Source of the DNA: UBA117 sp049975245
GTDB lineage: Archaea; Methanobacteriota; Methanobacteria; Methanobacteriales; Methanobacteriaceae
Assembly (NCBI GenBank): GCA_049975245.1
Contig: JBNGDB010000001.1
Span: forward strand, 1-64,000
DNA: 64,000 bases
Direction: 5' to 3'
In this document: positions 27,104-36,445 of the stretch, one piece after another
Layout: each line of letters starts with the position of its first letter
How positions within the stretch are numbered: position 1 is the first letter of the stretch
The notes under the pieces: generated by a model
The model's input: only the letters and a program-made list of their open reading frames with translations
What the model was told of the DNA's origin: nothing
The model's database searches: none
Translations under genes and position numbers: made by a program

Positions 27104-29055
27104 TATTCTGAAACTCCTTTTAATATGAGAATTTTATCTCTAATTTTAGCAGCTGTTTCAAAATCAAGTTCCGAAGCAGCTTCTTTCATATCACTTTCTA
27201 AATCTCTTATAAGAATATTTAATTCATCTTTAGGAATTTTTCCAACATCTTTAATATCAATTTCTTCTTTTTTTTCCTTTTCTTTGATGGATCGAACCAC
27301 ATTTTGTGGTATGATTCCATTTCTTTCATTATATTTCATCTGCATGTTTCTTCTTTTATTGGTGATATCCACAGCAGATTTCACTGAATCAGTAATATTA
27401 TCCGCATAAATTAATACCTGGCCATCCACATTCCTAGCAGCCCTACCAATGGTTTGAATAAGCGAAGTCTTAGATCGAAGGAAACCCTCTTTATCTGCAT
27501 CAAGAATTCCAACCAGAGATACTTCTGGAAGGTCTAAACCTTCCCTTAAAAGATTAACCCCAACCAAACAATCAAACTCTCCTCTGCGAAGATCATCAAT
27601 TATTTCAATCCTCTCCAGGGTATCTATCTCTGAATGTAGATATCTAACCTTTATCCCTATCTTGGCATAGTATTCTGTTAGATCTTCTGCCATTCTTTTG
27701 GTCAAAGTAGTAATTAAAGTTCTCTGATTGTTATCTACTCTGTTTTTAACTTCATGAAGAAGGTCATCCACCTGATTAGATACTGGTCGCACTATAACTT
27801 CAGGGTCCACTAATCCAGTGGGGCGAATGATCTGTTCCACTAAATTTTTGCTTCTTTTAACTTCATATTCAGCAGGTGTGGCAGAAACATATATAATCTG
27901 ATTTATAAGACTGTCAAATTCTTCAAATTTTAAAGGTCTATTTTCTCCAGCTGATGGCAATCTGAAACCATAATCAATTAGGGTGTCTTTACGTGCTTTA
28001 TCTCCAGCATACATACCCCTTATCTGGGGGACAGTTACATGAGATTCATCAATTATAGTTAAATAATCTTCTGGGAAGTATTTAATTAATGTATAGGGCA
28101 TGCTCCCCCATTTACGGCCGCTTAAGTAGAGGGAATAGTTCTCAATTCCTTGACAATATCCCATCTCCTCCAACATTTCAATATCAAAACGAGTTCTCTG
28201 CTCCAATCTTTGAGCTTCAACTAATTTATTTTGAGATTTTAAAACCAATAGCCGTTCATCTAATTCTTCTTCAATTAATTTTATAGCCTTTTTCATCTTA
28301 TCCTTTGAAGTTACGAAGTGTTTTGCTGGAAAAATGGTAATTCTGTCCATTTTTTTTATGGAATTATTTCTCACTGGGTCCATTAAAGAGATAGAATCAA
28401 TTTCATCCCCAAAAAGTTCCAGTCTTATGGGTTTACTTCCGTGAATAGGGTTTATGTCAATAACATCCCCTCTTACCCGGAATTTTCCCCGGCTAAAATC
28501 AATATCATTACGGTCATATTGCATTTTCACCAGTTGGGTTAGGATTTCCTCTCTATCCATTTCACTGCCAACATCTAAAGTTAATAAAAATTCTCCGTAA
28601 TCTTCTGGGGCTCCTAATCCATAAATACATGAAACACTGGATACTACTATCACATCATCTCGGGATAATAATGATTGGGTTGTAGAATGCCTCATCTGAT
28701 CAATCTCATCGTTTATAGAGGCTTCCTTGTCAATGTAGGTGTCTGTTTGAGGTACGTATGCTTCTGGTTGATAATAATCATAATAACTAACAAAGTATTC
28801 CACAGCATTTTCCGGGAAAAATTCTTTAAATTCCTCATATAATTGTGCAGCTAATGTCTTATTATGAGATATTACCAGGGTAGGTTTTTGAACCTTCTCT
28901 ATTACGTTGGCCATGGTAAAAGTTTTTCCAGAACCAGTAACCCCTAAAAGGGTCTGGTCACGATAGCCCTCTTTTAATCCGTTAACAAGGGATTTGATAG
29001 CTTTAGGTTGGTCACCTAATGGTTTATAGTGTGATTTGAGTTTAAATTGTCCCAT
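27103..29055 (-). CDS. uvrB: Excinuclease ABC subunit B
   Basis: DNA-damage verification helicase-like subunit, 650 residues. Walker A GVTGSGKT is near residue 38, the beta-hairpin with VSYYDYYQPEAYVP follows near residue 90, DESHVTVPQ is the DEAH-type Walker B, and the C-terminal UVR coiled-coil motif (DLESDMKEAASELDFETAAKIRD) binds UvrC. I chose ATG at 29055, preceded by GAGGA; a TTG two codons upstream lacks a site. The uvrB-uvrA pair is translationally coupled. uvrC is divergent, 297 bases away. Confidence 0.97.
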   Translation of the reverse strand: MGQFKLKSHYKPLGDQPKAIKSLVNGLKEGYRDQTLLGVTGSGKTFTMANVIEKVQKPTLVISHNKTLAAQLYEEFKEFFPENAVEYFVSYYDYYQPEAYVPQTDTYIDKEASINDEIDQMRHSTTQSLLSRDDVIVVSSVSCIYGLGAPEDYGEFLLTLDVGSEMDREEILTQLVKMQYDRNDIDFSRGKFRVRGDVIDINPIHGSKPIRLELFGDEIDSISLMDPVRNNSIKKMDRITIFPAKHFVTSKDKMKKAIKLIEEELDERLLVLKSQNKLVEAQRLEQRTRFDIEMLEEMGYCQGIENYSLYLSGRKWGSMPYTLIKYFPEDYLTIIDESHVTVPQIRGMYAGDKARKDTLIDYGFRLPSAGENRPLKFEEFDSLINQIIYVSATPAEYEVKRSKNLVEQIIRPTGLVDPEVIVRPVSNQVDDLLHEVKNRVDNNQRTLITTLTKRMAEDLTEYYAKIGIKVRYLHSEIDTLERIEIIDDLRRGEFDCLVGVNLLREGLDLPEVSLVGILDADKEGFLRSKTSLIQTIGRAARNVDGQVLIYADNITDSVKSAVDITNKRRNMQMKYNERNGIIPQNVVRSIKEKEKKEEIDIKDVGKIPKDELNILIRDLESDMKEAASELDFETAAKIRDKILILKGVSE

Positions 29056-29352
29056 TCTCAATCCTCAAGAAAAACAAAGTATTTTTCGTTTTTATTCCAA
29101 AAAAATTTATTTGGAATCAAAATATTCCATATGAAAATTTTATCATGAAAAATATATCATTATTATATCCTAATTATTATAATATATCAAAAATAATAAA
29201 CATAATTTCTACAAACTTATATATAAATTTTTCAATTTTTATCAAAAATATTCATTAAAAATCAATCATTATATATGGAACTAACCAATCTTTATCACTT
29301 AATTTGATTAGAAACCGGTATCATGATGATTTTACAATAATAATAGATTAAA
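29056..29352. promoter_or_regulatory. Divergent uvrBA/uvrC promoter region with inverted repeat
   Basis: ATTCCAAA at 29094-29101 and TTTGGAAT at 29110-29117 form a perfect 8-base inverted repeat with an 8-base A/T loop, 39-62 bases upstream of the uvrB ATG. It is placed where an operator would be. The remainder is A/T-rich with TATA-like runs for both directions (for example TTATATAT near 29269). No gene is seen here. Confidence 0.5.
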
Positions 29353-31107
29353 ATGTCATTTAAAACTCAAGACCCTGAAAATTTACCGGATAAAACCGGT
29401 GTTTACTTAATGAAAAATGTCCATGACGATGTAATATATGTGGGCAAGGCCCTTTCTCTTAAAAAAAGAGTAAAATCATATTTTAAGGATAATCATGAGT
29501 CACCTAAAACTCGAACCATGATGAATCATTTTCACAGTTTAGAGTATATATTAACGGACACAGAAAAAGAAGCACTAATCTTAGAATCCAATTTAATCAA
29601 AAAACATAGACCCCGTTATAATGTTAGATTGAAGGATGATAAACGTTATCCATACGTAAAAATTACTAATGAAGACTATCCACGAATTTTAATTAGTAGA
29701 AATGTAACAGACGACGGATCACATTATTACGGCCCCTTTACAGATTCCAGTGCTGTTAGAAAAACCATCAAATTTATAAAATCACTTTTTAAGATCCGAG
29801 ATTGTAAAAACATGGATGGCCCATGTCTTAATTATCAAATAAAAATATGTGATGCACCTTGCGATGGTAAAATATCCCGTGAATATTATAACGAAATAAT
29901 TGACCAGATAAACCTATTTTTCCAGGGAAAATATCAGGAGATTATTGAACATTTGAAAACGATGATGAAAGATGCAAGTCAAAATCATGAATTTGAACGG
30001 GCAGCAGTCTACAGGGATCAGATAAATTCAATAAAAGAGATTATGGAGAAACAAAAAGTATCATTTACAAAAAATTTGGATCAGGATATAATAGCAGGTT
30101 CTTATGATGAAAAAAATGCCTACATAGTTGTATTTTCCGTAAGGGATGGTAAAATCACTGGAAAAGATGATTTTATCATGAATGGGATTGAAAATACACC
30201 GGCAGAAAAGGTATTATCTGCATTTATCAAACAATTTTACACCAATCCCCGATATATACCGGGGGAAATAGTTATTCAAAATTCAATTGATGATGAGCAG
30301 TTGATTATTGATTTTCTATCTGGAAAAAGAGGAGAACAGGTAAAATTAAAGGTTCCACACCAGGGCATGGAGTATAGATTAATGAAAATGGTTATCAAGA
30401 ATGCTCAAGTGGTTAAAAATCAGAAAATTGAATTTAAAAATATTCTACTTAGTCTGAAAAAATATCTTAAATTACCCAAGATACCTCGAAATATAGAAGC
30501 CTTTGACATATCTAATATTGCTGGTAAAGAACCGGTAGCTTCCATGGTAGTTTTTAGAGATGCTAATCCCGATAAAAATAGTTACCGACGATATAAAATA
30601 CGCAGTAAAGGTCCTGATGATTACGCTATGATGAGAGAAGTTTTAGAAAGGAGATATTCCATGGTTGATGAGGATAATTCAATTTTCCCTGACCTGGTTA
30701 TTGTGGACGGGGGTAAGGGCCAACTTAATGTTGCCCGGGGAGTTTTTAGATCATTAAATATTGAAATTCCAGTTATGGGTTTGGCCAAGGAATTTGAACA
30801 TATTTATATCCCGGGAAGTCCAGATCCTATAATTCTCCCTCGAAATTCACCAGTATTGCTCTTACTTCAACGAATACGTGATGAGGCACATAGATTTGCA
30901 GTTAATTATCATCGAAAGTTAAGGTCCAAAAGGATTGTGGAATCTGAACTGGATAATATTAAAGGAATAGGTAAGAAGCGAAAAATTAAACTTTTAAAAC
31001 ACTTTGGAAGTATAAAAAATATTAAAAAGGCAAAAGTCTCAGAATTAAGAATGGTTGACGGTATTAATCAGAAAGTAGCAAATGATATTTACAATCACTT
31101 CCATTAA
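29353..31107 (+). CDS. uvrC: Excinuclease ABC subunit C
   Basis: Nuclease subunit making the 3' and 5' incisions, 584 residues. The GIY-YIG domain is at the start (TGVYLMKNVHDDVIYVGKA, residues about 14-32). A UVR motif (HEFERAAVYRDQI) lies near residue 215, the RNase H-like endonuclease core with IEAFDISNIAGKEPVASMVVF and VIVDGGKGQLN follows, and C-terminal helix-hairpin-helix repeats carry IKGIGKKRKIKLLKHFGS. No ribosome binding site is visible before the ATG, so the transcript may be leaderless. Confidence 0.96.
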   Translation: MSFKTQDPENLPDKTGVYLMKNVHDDVIYVGKALSLKKRVKSYFKDNHESPKTRTMMNHFHSLEYILTDTEKEALILESNLIKKHRPRYNVRLKDDKRYPYVKITNEDYPRILISRNVTDDGSHYYGPFTDSSAVRKTIKFIKSLFKIRDCKNMDGPCLNYQIKICDAPCDGKISREYYNEIIDQINLFFQGKYQEIIEHLKTMMKDASQNHEFERAAVYRDQINSIKEIMEKQKVSFTKNLDQDIIAGSYDEKNAYIVVFSVRDGKITGKDDFIMNGIENTPAEKVLSAFIKQFYTNPRYIPGEIVIQNSIDDEQLIIDFLSGKRGEQVKLKVPHQGMEYRLMKMVIKNAQVVKNQKIEFKNILLSLKKYLKLPKIPRNIEAFDISNIAGKEPVASMVVFRDANPDKNSYRRYKIRSKGPDDYAMMREVLERRYSMVDEDNSIFPDLVIVDGGKGQLNVARGVFRSLNIEIPVMGLAKEFEHIYIPGSPDPIILPRNSPVLLLLQRIRDEAHRFAVNYHRKLRSKRIVESELDNIKGIGKKRKIKLLKHFGSIKNIKKAKVSELRMVDGINQKVANDIYNHFH

Positions 31108-31299
31108 AGCTGTGCTAATGTTCACTATCCCTTTTAGTATTTCATTTTCTGATATTGGTTATAATGATCAATATAGAATTTTTATAAGACTCATTTTTTA
31201 ATCTAATTTTTAATTAATCATATTAAAACATAAATAGGTTAAACTTAATAATTAATACTAATATATTTTAATAAGATATTAAATTATTCAGGAGATATC

Positions 31300-32571
31300 A
31301 TGGCTGATACTAATTTACTGGTTGTTGAAGATGAGAGCATTGTAGCAATGGATATAAAACACAGAGCTGAGGGTTTAGGATACCATGTCTTAGGGATAGC
31401 AGCAGCTGGAGAAGAAGCCATAGAGATGACCCAACAAACCAAACCCGATCTTGTATTAATGGACATAGTTTTAAAGGGTAAAATGGACGGTATTCAAGCT
31501 GCTCAGGAAATTAGAAATCGTTTTAATATACCGGTTGTTTATTTAACCGCATATTCAGATGAAAAAACGCTAGGCCGTGCTAAATTAACCGGCCCATTTG
31601 GATATATAATCAAACCCTTTGAAGATCGTGAATTGCACAGTGCAGTTGAAGTTGCACTCTACAAACATAAAATGGATAGTAAACTTAGAGAAAGTGAAGA
31701 AAGATACAGGAAATTATTCCAATCTTCACCCAATCCCATTATATTACTGGATGATCATGGAAAAATACTATATAAGAATGAAAAGGCAGATGATATGCCA
31801 ATCATCTCGATTGGAGACGATTCAACTGATTTTTCCAGTCTATTGAAAAATTTCATTAAATCTGATGATGATTGGGAATTATATAAAGATAATCTTTCTA
31901 AAGTATTAAATGGAGAGAATGTGGAACCATTTGAATTTAAATTATCTGAAAATGGTGCTACACGCTATTATGAAATATATCTTACCTTAATGAACATTAA
32001 AGATGATAAATCTAATGTTCAATTTATTGCACATGATATAACGGGTATTAGGGAAGCAGAAAAACAGAAAATGGAATTGGTTAAGGAAAAAGCCCGTTCA
32101 GAGTTATATAGTTTTGTGGTAAGTGCAGTACCTGTTTTTGCAACTAACATCCCACCACAACTTAGAAATACCATAATAAAGAATTTTGCAGATAGATTTG
32201 AATCCAATATGAGGCCTAGTTTTGAAGAATATGTGGAAGATCTGGGTTTAACTGCAAAAATATCCGAATCGAATCATAATTATGCTGAAGAAATATTCTC
32301 CGCATACATGGACTGGTTATCTGATTTACTACTAAATCTTGGAATAAAAACTAAGGTTTATTCAGATAATTCGAAAATAACTTTAGAATTTCTATCTTTT
32401 CCTTGGGAAGATGAGGCTGCTCAAAATCCCATATTTTCATTGATATTCCGGGCCATGTTAATTCGTAGTTTCACCTGGACCAATCTGCGGGGAAATGTTT
32501 CGCAAAGTTCCAGTTTTATTGAAGGTTCTAACAACTTCCAATTTGAATTCTACGTATTAGCATTGAAATAA
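31300..32571 (+). CDS. Response regulator with PAS and methanogen output domain
   Basis: A 423-residue protein: receiver domain (about 3-120, Asp in LVLMDIVLKGKMDG, Lys in IIKPFED), a PAS domain (about 135-255), and a C-terminal 150-residue region of the same MetOD1-like family as the 292-residue regulator at 19433-20311. Aligned by eye, the metal-like cysteines of that paralogue are replaced (CPW by FPW, CLNC by SLIF), so this output domain has no cysteine. GGAG precedes the ATG. It is upstream of the frameshifted KaiC-like gene and possibly linked in signalling. Confidence 0.87.
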   Translation: MADTNLLVVEDESIVAMDIKHRAEGLGYHVLGIAAAGEEAIEMTQQTKPDLVLMDIVLKGKMDGIQAAQEIRNRFNIPVVYLTAYSDEKTLGRAKLTGPFGYIIKPFEDRELHSAVEVALYKHKMDSKLRESEERYRKLFQSSPNPIILLDDHGKILYKNEKADDMPIISIGDDSTDFSSLLKNFIKSDDDWELYKDNLSKVLNGENVEPFEFKLSENGATRYYEIYLTLMNIKDDKSNVQFIAHDITGIREAEKQKMELVKEKARSELYSFVVSAVPVFATNIPPQLRNTIIKNFADRFESNMRPSFEEYVEDLGLTAKISESNHNYAEEIFSAYMDWLSDLLLNLGIKTKVYSDNSKITLEFLSFPWEDEAAQNPIFSLIFRAMLIRSFTWTNLRGNVSQSSSFIEGSNNFQFEFYVLALK

Positions 32572-32653
32572 CTTATAAATAAATTATTAATAAAATTATG
32601 GCATTAATAATATTTAAAACAGTTTATAACCTTTTAATAAAGGAGTGGATAGT

Positions 32654-33360
32654 GTGGAAAGAGTAAAAATAGGTATAGATGGGTTGGATGAGATTACAGA
32701 TGGTTTTCCCGCAGGAAGAACCATACTTATAACCGGGGACGCTGGATCTGGTAAGACAATATTTGCACTCCAATTCGCTAAAAGTGCTTGTGAACAGGAT
32801 CTTAAAACAGTATATATCACTACTGAAGAAGATACTCAGGATTTAAGACGTCAGGGAGCTTTATTCAATTGGAATGTAGATGAATTAAAAGATGAGGGAA
32901 TACTAAATTTTATAGAACTTGCTGGTCTAAGGGCCAGGGTTACTGAGGCTGAGATGAGTATTGGTGTCGAAGCCATGAAGGGCAATTTTGCTAAGCTACT
33001 GCAGGATCTGCCGGAAGATACCAAAGTTGTTATTATTGATAGTTTAGGAAGTCACACTGCAAAATTAACTCCTTACGAATTCCGTGATCGTTTGATCTTT
33101 TAATATATGAACTAAAACAGCGAGGTATCACTGCCCTGGTAATATTAGACAGTGCAACTTCTAAAGAATTTAACGAACTAGCTTTATTCTCAGTATATGG
33201 TGCTATAAGATTGATGAAGCGCGAAAACCCATACACAGGCCGCAGAGAAAGGGTGATGGATGTGGTTAAAATGAGGAGTACAAGAACACCTATAGAATTT
33301 TTAACCTATGAAATAGGAACTGAAGGTCTGGAAGTAACATCTGAAGTTGAAGGGAGTTGA
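32654..33360 (+). pseudogene. KaiC-like/RadA-fold ATPase broken by a -1 frameshift
   Basis: The N-terminal 150 codons encode a RecA-like KaiC-domain ATPase with Walker A GDAGSGKT, EEDTQDLRRQ, and Walker B VVIIDSLG. The frame ends at TAA 33101-33103. From 33094 a second frame continues seamlessly (DLLIYELKQRGITALVILD..) to TGA 33358-33360, restoring the usual C-terminal half. A single base appears to be missing near 33091-33094 (a T run). I prefer GTG at 32654, 8 bases after AAAGGAG, over GTG at 32645. It may be a real disruption or a sequencing error. KaiC-like proteins often act with response regulators, as encoded upstream. Confidence 0.85.
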
Positions 33361-33440
33361 ATTTATACTACCTACAATTAAAAATAAATAATTCAAGTTG
33401 ATATTACATTTTTTAATACTATTTTTTTATTTAAAATAAA

Positions 33441-33467
33441 AATAATTGATAATTTATATCAATTATT
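33441..33467. terminator. Perfect 11-bp hairpin between convergent genes
   Basis: AATAATTGATA (33441-33451) and TATCAATTATT (33457-33467) pair perfectly around a 5-base loop, ATTTA. The hairpin lies between the KaiC-like gene and the stop of the M42 peptidase (33471). It is placed to serve as a two-way terminator. Confidence 0.6.
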
Positions 33468-33470
33468 AAA

Positions 33471-34499
33471 TTAAATGTCTTCCAGTGCAGATACCAGTAA
33501 TTTTATTGTATTTTCAATATCTTCCATGCTCACTATGCTAACCGGGGTGTGGATGTATCTTGTAGCAACAGATAGGACACCTGCAGGAATACCTTCTCGT
33601 GTTAAATGTATGGCTGTTGCATCGGTTGTTCCGCCGTCGCTTACTTCAATTTGATGAGGTATTCCTTCCTTTTTAGCAGCTTCAATAAGCATTTTTTTAA
33701 CTTCAGGGTGGGTTATAATTCCCCTTCCACTGGCATCAGTTAATATTATGGCAGGGCCTTCCCCAATATTGGCGGGTGCTTCTTCTTCTTTTATGCCAGG
33801 GTGATCTCCGGCAATGGTTACATCCAGTGCAAGTGCCAGATCTGGATTTATCTTAAAAGCAGAAGTTTTAGCTCCTTTTAATCCAACTTCTTCTTGAACT
33901 GTTCCCACCGCATAAATATTGGCTTTGGTATTAATCCTTTTTAGAACTTCTAGGAGAACTAAACAGCCCACACGGTTATCTAAGGCCTTAGCCACTACAA
34001 GATTATTTTTTAACTCACTAAAATCGTGTTTGAAAACTATAGCATCACCAATGGACACCATTTTTTCAGCATCTTCTTTATCAGCCGCACCAATATCGAT
34101 AAACATATCTTCAGAACCGATTACTTTCTTTCTTTCGGCTTCTTTCATCTTGTGGGGAGGTTTAGATCCGATAACTCCATTTATTATACCTTTTTCAGTA
34201 TAGATCTCCACGCTCTGATTTAAAAGCATTTGATCATTGATTCCGCCTATCTTTGAAAATTTAATAAACCCTTTTTCATCGATATAGCGGACCATTAATC
34301 CAATTTCATCCATATGGGCCGCGAGCATAATTTTTTTCCCTTTAGGATCTCCTTTTTTAAGAGCGATAATGTTACCTAGTTTATCCACTTCAATATCATC
34401 AGAATATTTTTTCAGTTCTTCCTTCATTATATCTCTGATATCATCTTCAAAACCAGAAATCCCTGGCGCATCCACTAATTTTTTTAGTAATTCATTCAT
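33471..34499 (-). CDS. M42-family aminopeptidase
   Basis: A 342-residue metallo-aminopeptidase of the M42 family (TET/deblocking aminopeptidase, glutamyl aminopeptidase-like), a cytosolic dodecameric family that trims peptides. Metal-binding and catalytic motifs are visible: AAHMDEIGLMV near residue 65, AKALDNRVGC near 170, the catalytic Glu in TVQEEVGLKGA near 205, DVTIAGDHPG near 228 and the final metal His in RYIHTPVS near 312. M42 enzymes were once mislabelled cellulase/endoglucanase. It is transcribed alone. Confidence 0.93.
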   Translation of the reverse strand: MNELLKKLVDAPGISGFEDDIRDIMKEELKKYSDDIEVDKLGNIIALKKGDPKGKKIMLAAHMDEIGLMVRYIDEKGFIKFSKIGGINDQMLLNQSVEIYTEKGIINGVIGSKPPHKMKEAERKKVIGSEDMFIDIGAADKEDAEKMVSIGDAIVFKHDFSELKNNLVVAKALDNRVGCLVLLEVLKRINTKANIYAVGTVQEEVGLKGAKTSAFKINPDLALALDVTIAGDHPGIKEEEAPANIGEGPAIILTDASGRGIITHPEVKKMLIEAAKKEGIPHQIEVSDGGTTDATAIHLTREGIPAGVLSVATRYIHTPVSIVSMEDIENTIKLLVSALEDI

Positions 34500-34671
34500 A
34501 TTATCAAAACCTGGTTAATTTTACTTAAGATAATTTATTTTATTGTCCCAATTTTTTTATATTATTAATAAATCAGACCAAATTAATATTTTATTGAAAA
34601 ATCTGTAAATTACTTACTATGTATATAAATATCTTTTAATAATAATTGTATTTCTCTTTTAAAAGATTTTT

Positions 34672-34700
34672 ATTAATTAAATCACAATGATTTAATTAAT
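34672..34700. terminator. 13-bp perfect hairpin covering a stop codon
   Basis: ATTAATTAAATCA (34672-34684) and TGATTTAATTAAT (34688-34700) are exact inverted arms around a 3-base loop. The TGA stop of the adjacent small gene (34682-34684) is inside the stem. It probably terminates that transcript. Confidence 0.65.
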
Positions 34701-34903
34701 ATGAGTATACCGATAATTACCAGTACTATCTGGGGCCATGATTGCAGATACTCGATTGGAATTAATCCCGTATTTACTGCGTACCATATCACCCCTACAA
34801 TTATGAAACAAATACCAATGTATAGACCTATTACATTTCTTTTTTTAGATTTCTTAGTTTGCACTGTTTCATCATCTTTATTTATTTCCACCGTTTCTTT
34901 CAT
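34682..34903 (-). CDS. Small two-helix membrane protein
   Basis: A 73-residue protein: a charged N-terminus (EINKDDETVQTKKSKKR) and then two hydrophobic helices (about 29-46 and 53-71) separated by a short turn with WPQIVLVIIGILIL. The second helix resembles the LiaF/DUF5668-type transmembrane motif (W-P-x-x-L-I-x-x-G-x-x-x-L). I chose ATG at 34903 because GGTGAT lies just upstream. Probably a membrane protein with cytoplasmic N-terminus; function unknown. The end of the coding region folds into a long hairpin. Confidence 0.72.
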   Translation of the reverse strand: MKETVEINKDDETVQTKKSKKRNVIGLYIGICFIIVGVIWYAVNTGLIPIEYLQSWPQIVLVIIGILILIKSL

Positions 34904-35050
34904 GTAAATCACCAAGATTAGTACATTAATTACATTTTAATAGATAAAGGCATATCTTATACAACAATTAATTCTAGCCAAATAAACAAATTTATCTTAT
35001 TAATTCATATAGACAATATTAATTATATAACTAATGTTCAATATTAACAT

Positions 35051-35788
35051 ATGATTTCCAAGGACCACCCCCGTTACGAATCTCTATTATTGAGGAAAAA
35101 AATAGTAAAGGCCTACAAAAAAGGTGTCTTAGCAGATTCAGGTATGATAGCTCACGGAAGGGGAGAAGCTTTTGATTATCTTATAGGAGAAAAAACATCA
35201 AAAACTGCCGAAAAAGCTATTAAAGCAGCTGCTGCTGCGTTAATTTTGGCAGAAAATCCTGTTATATCTGTAAATGGTAATACAGCAGCATTAGTGCCTG
35301 AAGAGATTGTAGATCTAGTTAATATTTTAAATTGCGGATTAGAGATCAATCTTTTTTATAGAACTCCAAAGAGAGTTATGGCGGTTAAATCTGTCCTTGA
35401 AAAAGCTGGAGCAAAAAAGATTCTGGGAACTGATGATGAAAAATTAAAATATATTGATGGATTAAAAAGTCCCCGGGCAACTGCCAGTCCAGAGGGAATC
35501 TATGAGGCAGATGTGGTTTTAGTTCCCCTGGAAGATGGTGATCGTACTGAAGTTCTGGTTAATAGTGGTAAAAAGGTTATAACCATAGATCTTAATCCAT
35601 TATCTAGAACTTCAAAGAAAGCTTCAATAACTATAGTGGATAATATTGTAAGAGCGGTTCCACTCCTTATAAAAGAAGTAAAAAATCTTAAAAATAAAAA
35701 TAGCACTGAACTTATAAGAATAGTACAAAATTTTGATAATAGAGAAAATTTAAGGAGATCCTTAGAGATTATGACTAGGATTTGGTGA
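35051..35788 (+). CDS. 4-phosphopantoate-beta-alanine ligase
   Basis: Archaeal phosphopantothenate synthetase (formerly DUF137), 245 residues: it condenses 4-phosphopantoate with beta-alanine using ATP, giving 4'-phosphopantothenate for coenzyme A. The family opening HPRYESLLLRKKIVKAYKKG, GMIAHGRGEAFDYLIGE, the SVNGNTAALVPEE region and VVLVPLEDGDRTEVLV are all clear. No ribosome binding site stands before the ATG. The C-terminal end (RRSLEIMTRIW) has been altered by a 41-bp tandem duplication. The next gene encodes a kinase-like protein and starts in the second copy. Confidence 0.93.
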   Translation: MISKDHPRYESLLLRKKIVKAYKKGVLADSGMIAHGRGEAFDYLIGEKTSKTAEKAIKAAAAALILAENPVISVNGNTAALVPEEIVDLVNILNCGLEINLFYRTPKRVMAVKSVLEKAGAKKILGTDDEKLKYIDGLKSPRATASPEGIYEADVVLVPLEDGDRTEVLVNSGKKVITIDLNPLSRTSKKASITIVDNIVRAVPLLIKEVKNLKNKNSTELIRIVQNFDNRENLRRSLEIMTRIW

Positions 35789-35834
35789 AATCGAGGAGAT
35801 CCTTAGAGATTATGACTAAGATGTGAAATTATGA
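35753..35834. repeat. 41-bp tandem duplication at the end of the pantothenate gene
   Basis: Copies 35753-35793 and 35794-35834 share their first 25 bases exactly (beginning AGGAGATCCTTAGAGATTAT) and are similar in the remainder. The first contains the stop codon of the phosphopantothenate synthetase gene and the second reaches the ATG of the next gene (35831), supplying the GTGA in front of it. Confidence 0.85.
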
Positions 35835-36385
35835 AGGTTATGGGAGTAGTTGGTATGCCGGGCTCAGGGAAAAGTGTTGTATCCCGAATCGCTGGTAGAA
35901 TGGGTTATAGAACCATTAGAATGGGCGATGTAATAAGGGAAGAGGCTGAAAAACGCGGATCTGATGTGGGTAAAGTTGCAGTTAATTTAAGAAAGGAGCA
36001 TGGTAACTACATTGTCGCAGAACGATGTGTTGAACAAATTAATAAAATTAAGAGAGATAATTCTAACAATAACAGCTCTGATCTCCCTGATAAATTTTTG
36101 ATAGAGGGTATTAGAAGTCCCTTTGAAGTTGAAATTTTCAAGAAAAATTTCAAGAAATTCAAGGTCATAGCAATTTATTCCAGTCCAAAAACTCGTTTTA
36201 AAAGATTAAAAAGACGAAAAAGATCTGATGATTCTATGGAAGTTGAAGATTTCATAAAAAGAGATAAAAGAGAACTAGGATTTGGTATTGGTGAAGTAAT
36301 TGCCACTTCTGATTATTTAATTGTGAATGAGGGACCTCTGTGGAAATTTAAAAAAACTATAAATAATGTCCTTATAAAAATATGA
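35831..36385 (+). CDS. P-loop nucleotide kinase-like protein, UPF0200
   Basis: A 184-residue protein with the N-terminal P-loop GMPGSGKS (residues 8-15) and a kinase-like fold (RMGDVIREEAEKRG, then IEGIRSPFEVEIFK). It matches the archaeal UPF0200 group, often annotated as dephospho-CoA kinase-like. Its true substrate is not established. It sits behind the phosphopantothenate synthetase gene, so a role in CoA synthesis is tempting but inferred. A basic segment (RFKRLKRRKRSDD) near residue 120 is notable. Confidence 0.85.
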   Translation: MKVMGVVGMPGSGKSVVSRIAGRMGYRTIRMGDVIREEAEKRGSDVGKVAVNLRKEHGNYIVAERCVEQINKIKRDNSNNNSSDLPDKFLIEGIRSPFEVEIFKKNFKKFKVIAIYSSPKTRFKRLKRRKRSDDSMEVEDFIKRDKRELGFGIGEVIATSDYLIVNEGPLWKFKKTINNVLIKI

Positions 36386-36445
36386 TTTTAAATATTTTAA
36401 GATTAGTCCCTTATAACCCTATTTATTTTAGAGGAGAAATCGGTA

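Noticed and set aside
33080..33110. Programmed -1 frameshift in the KaiC-like gene
   Set aside because: The site lacks a typical X-XXY-YYZ heptamer and no stem follows it. A plain one-base deletion or read error is simpler.
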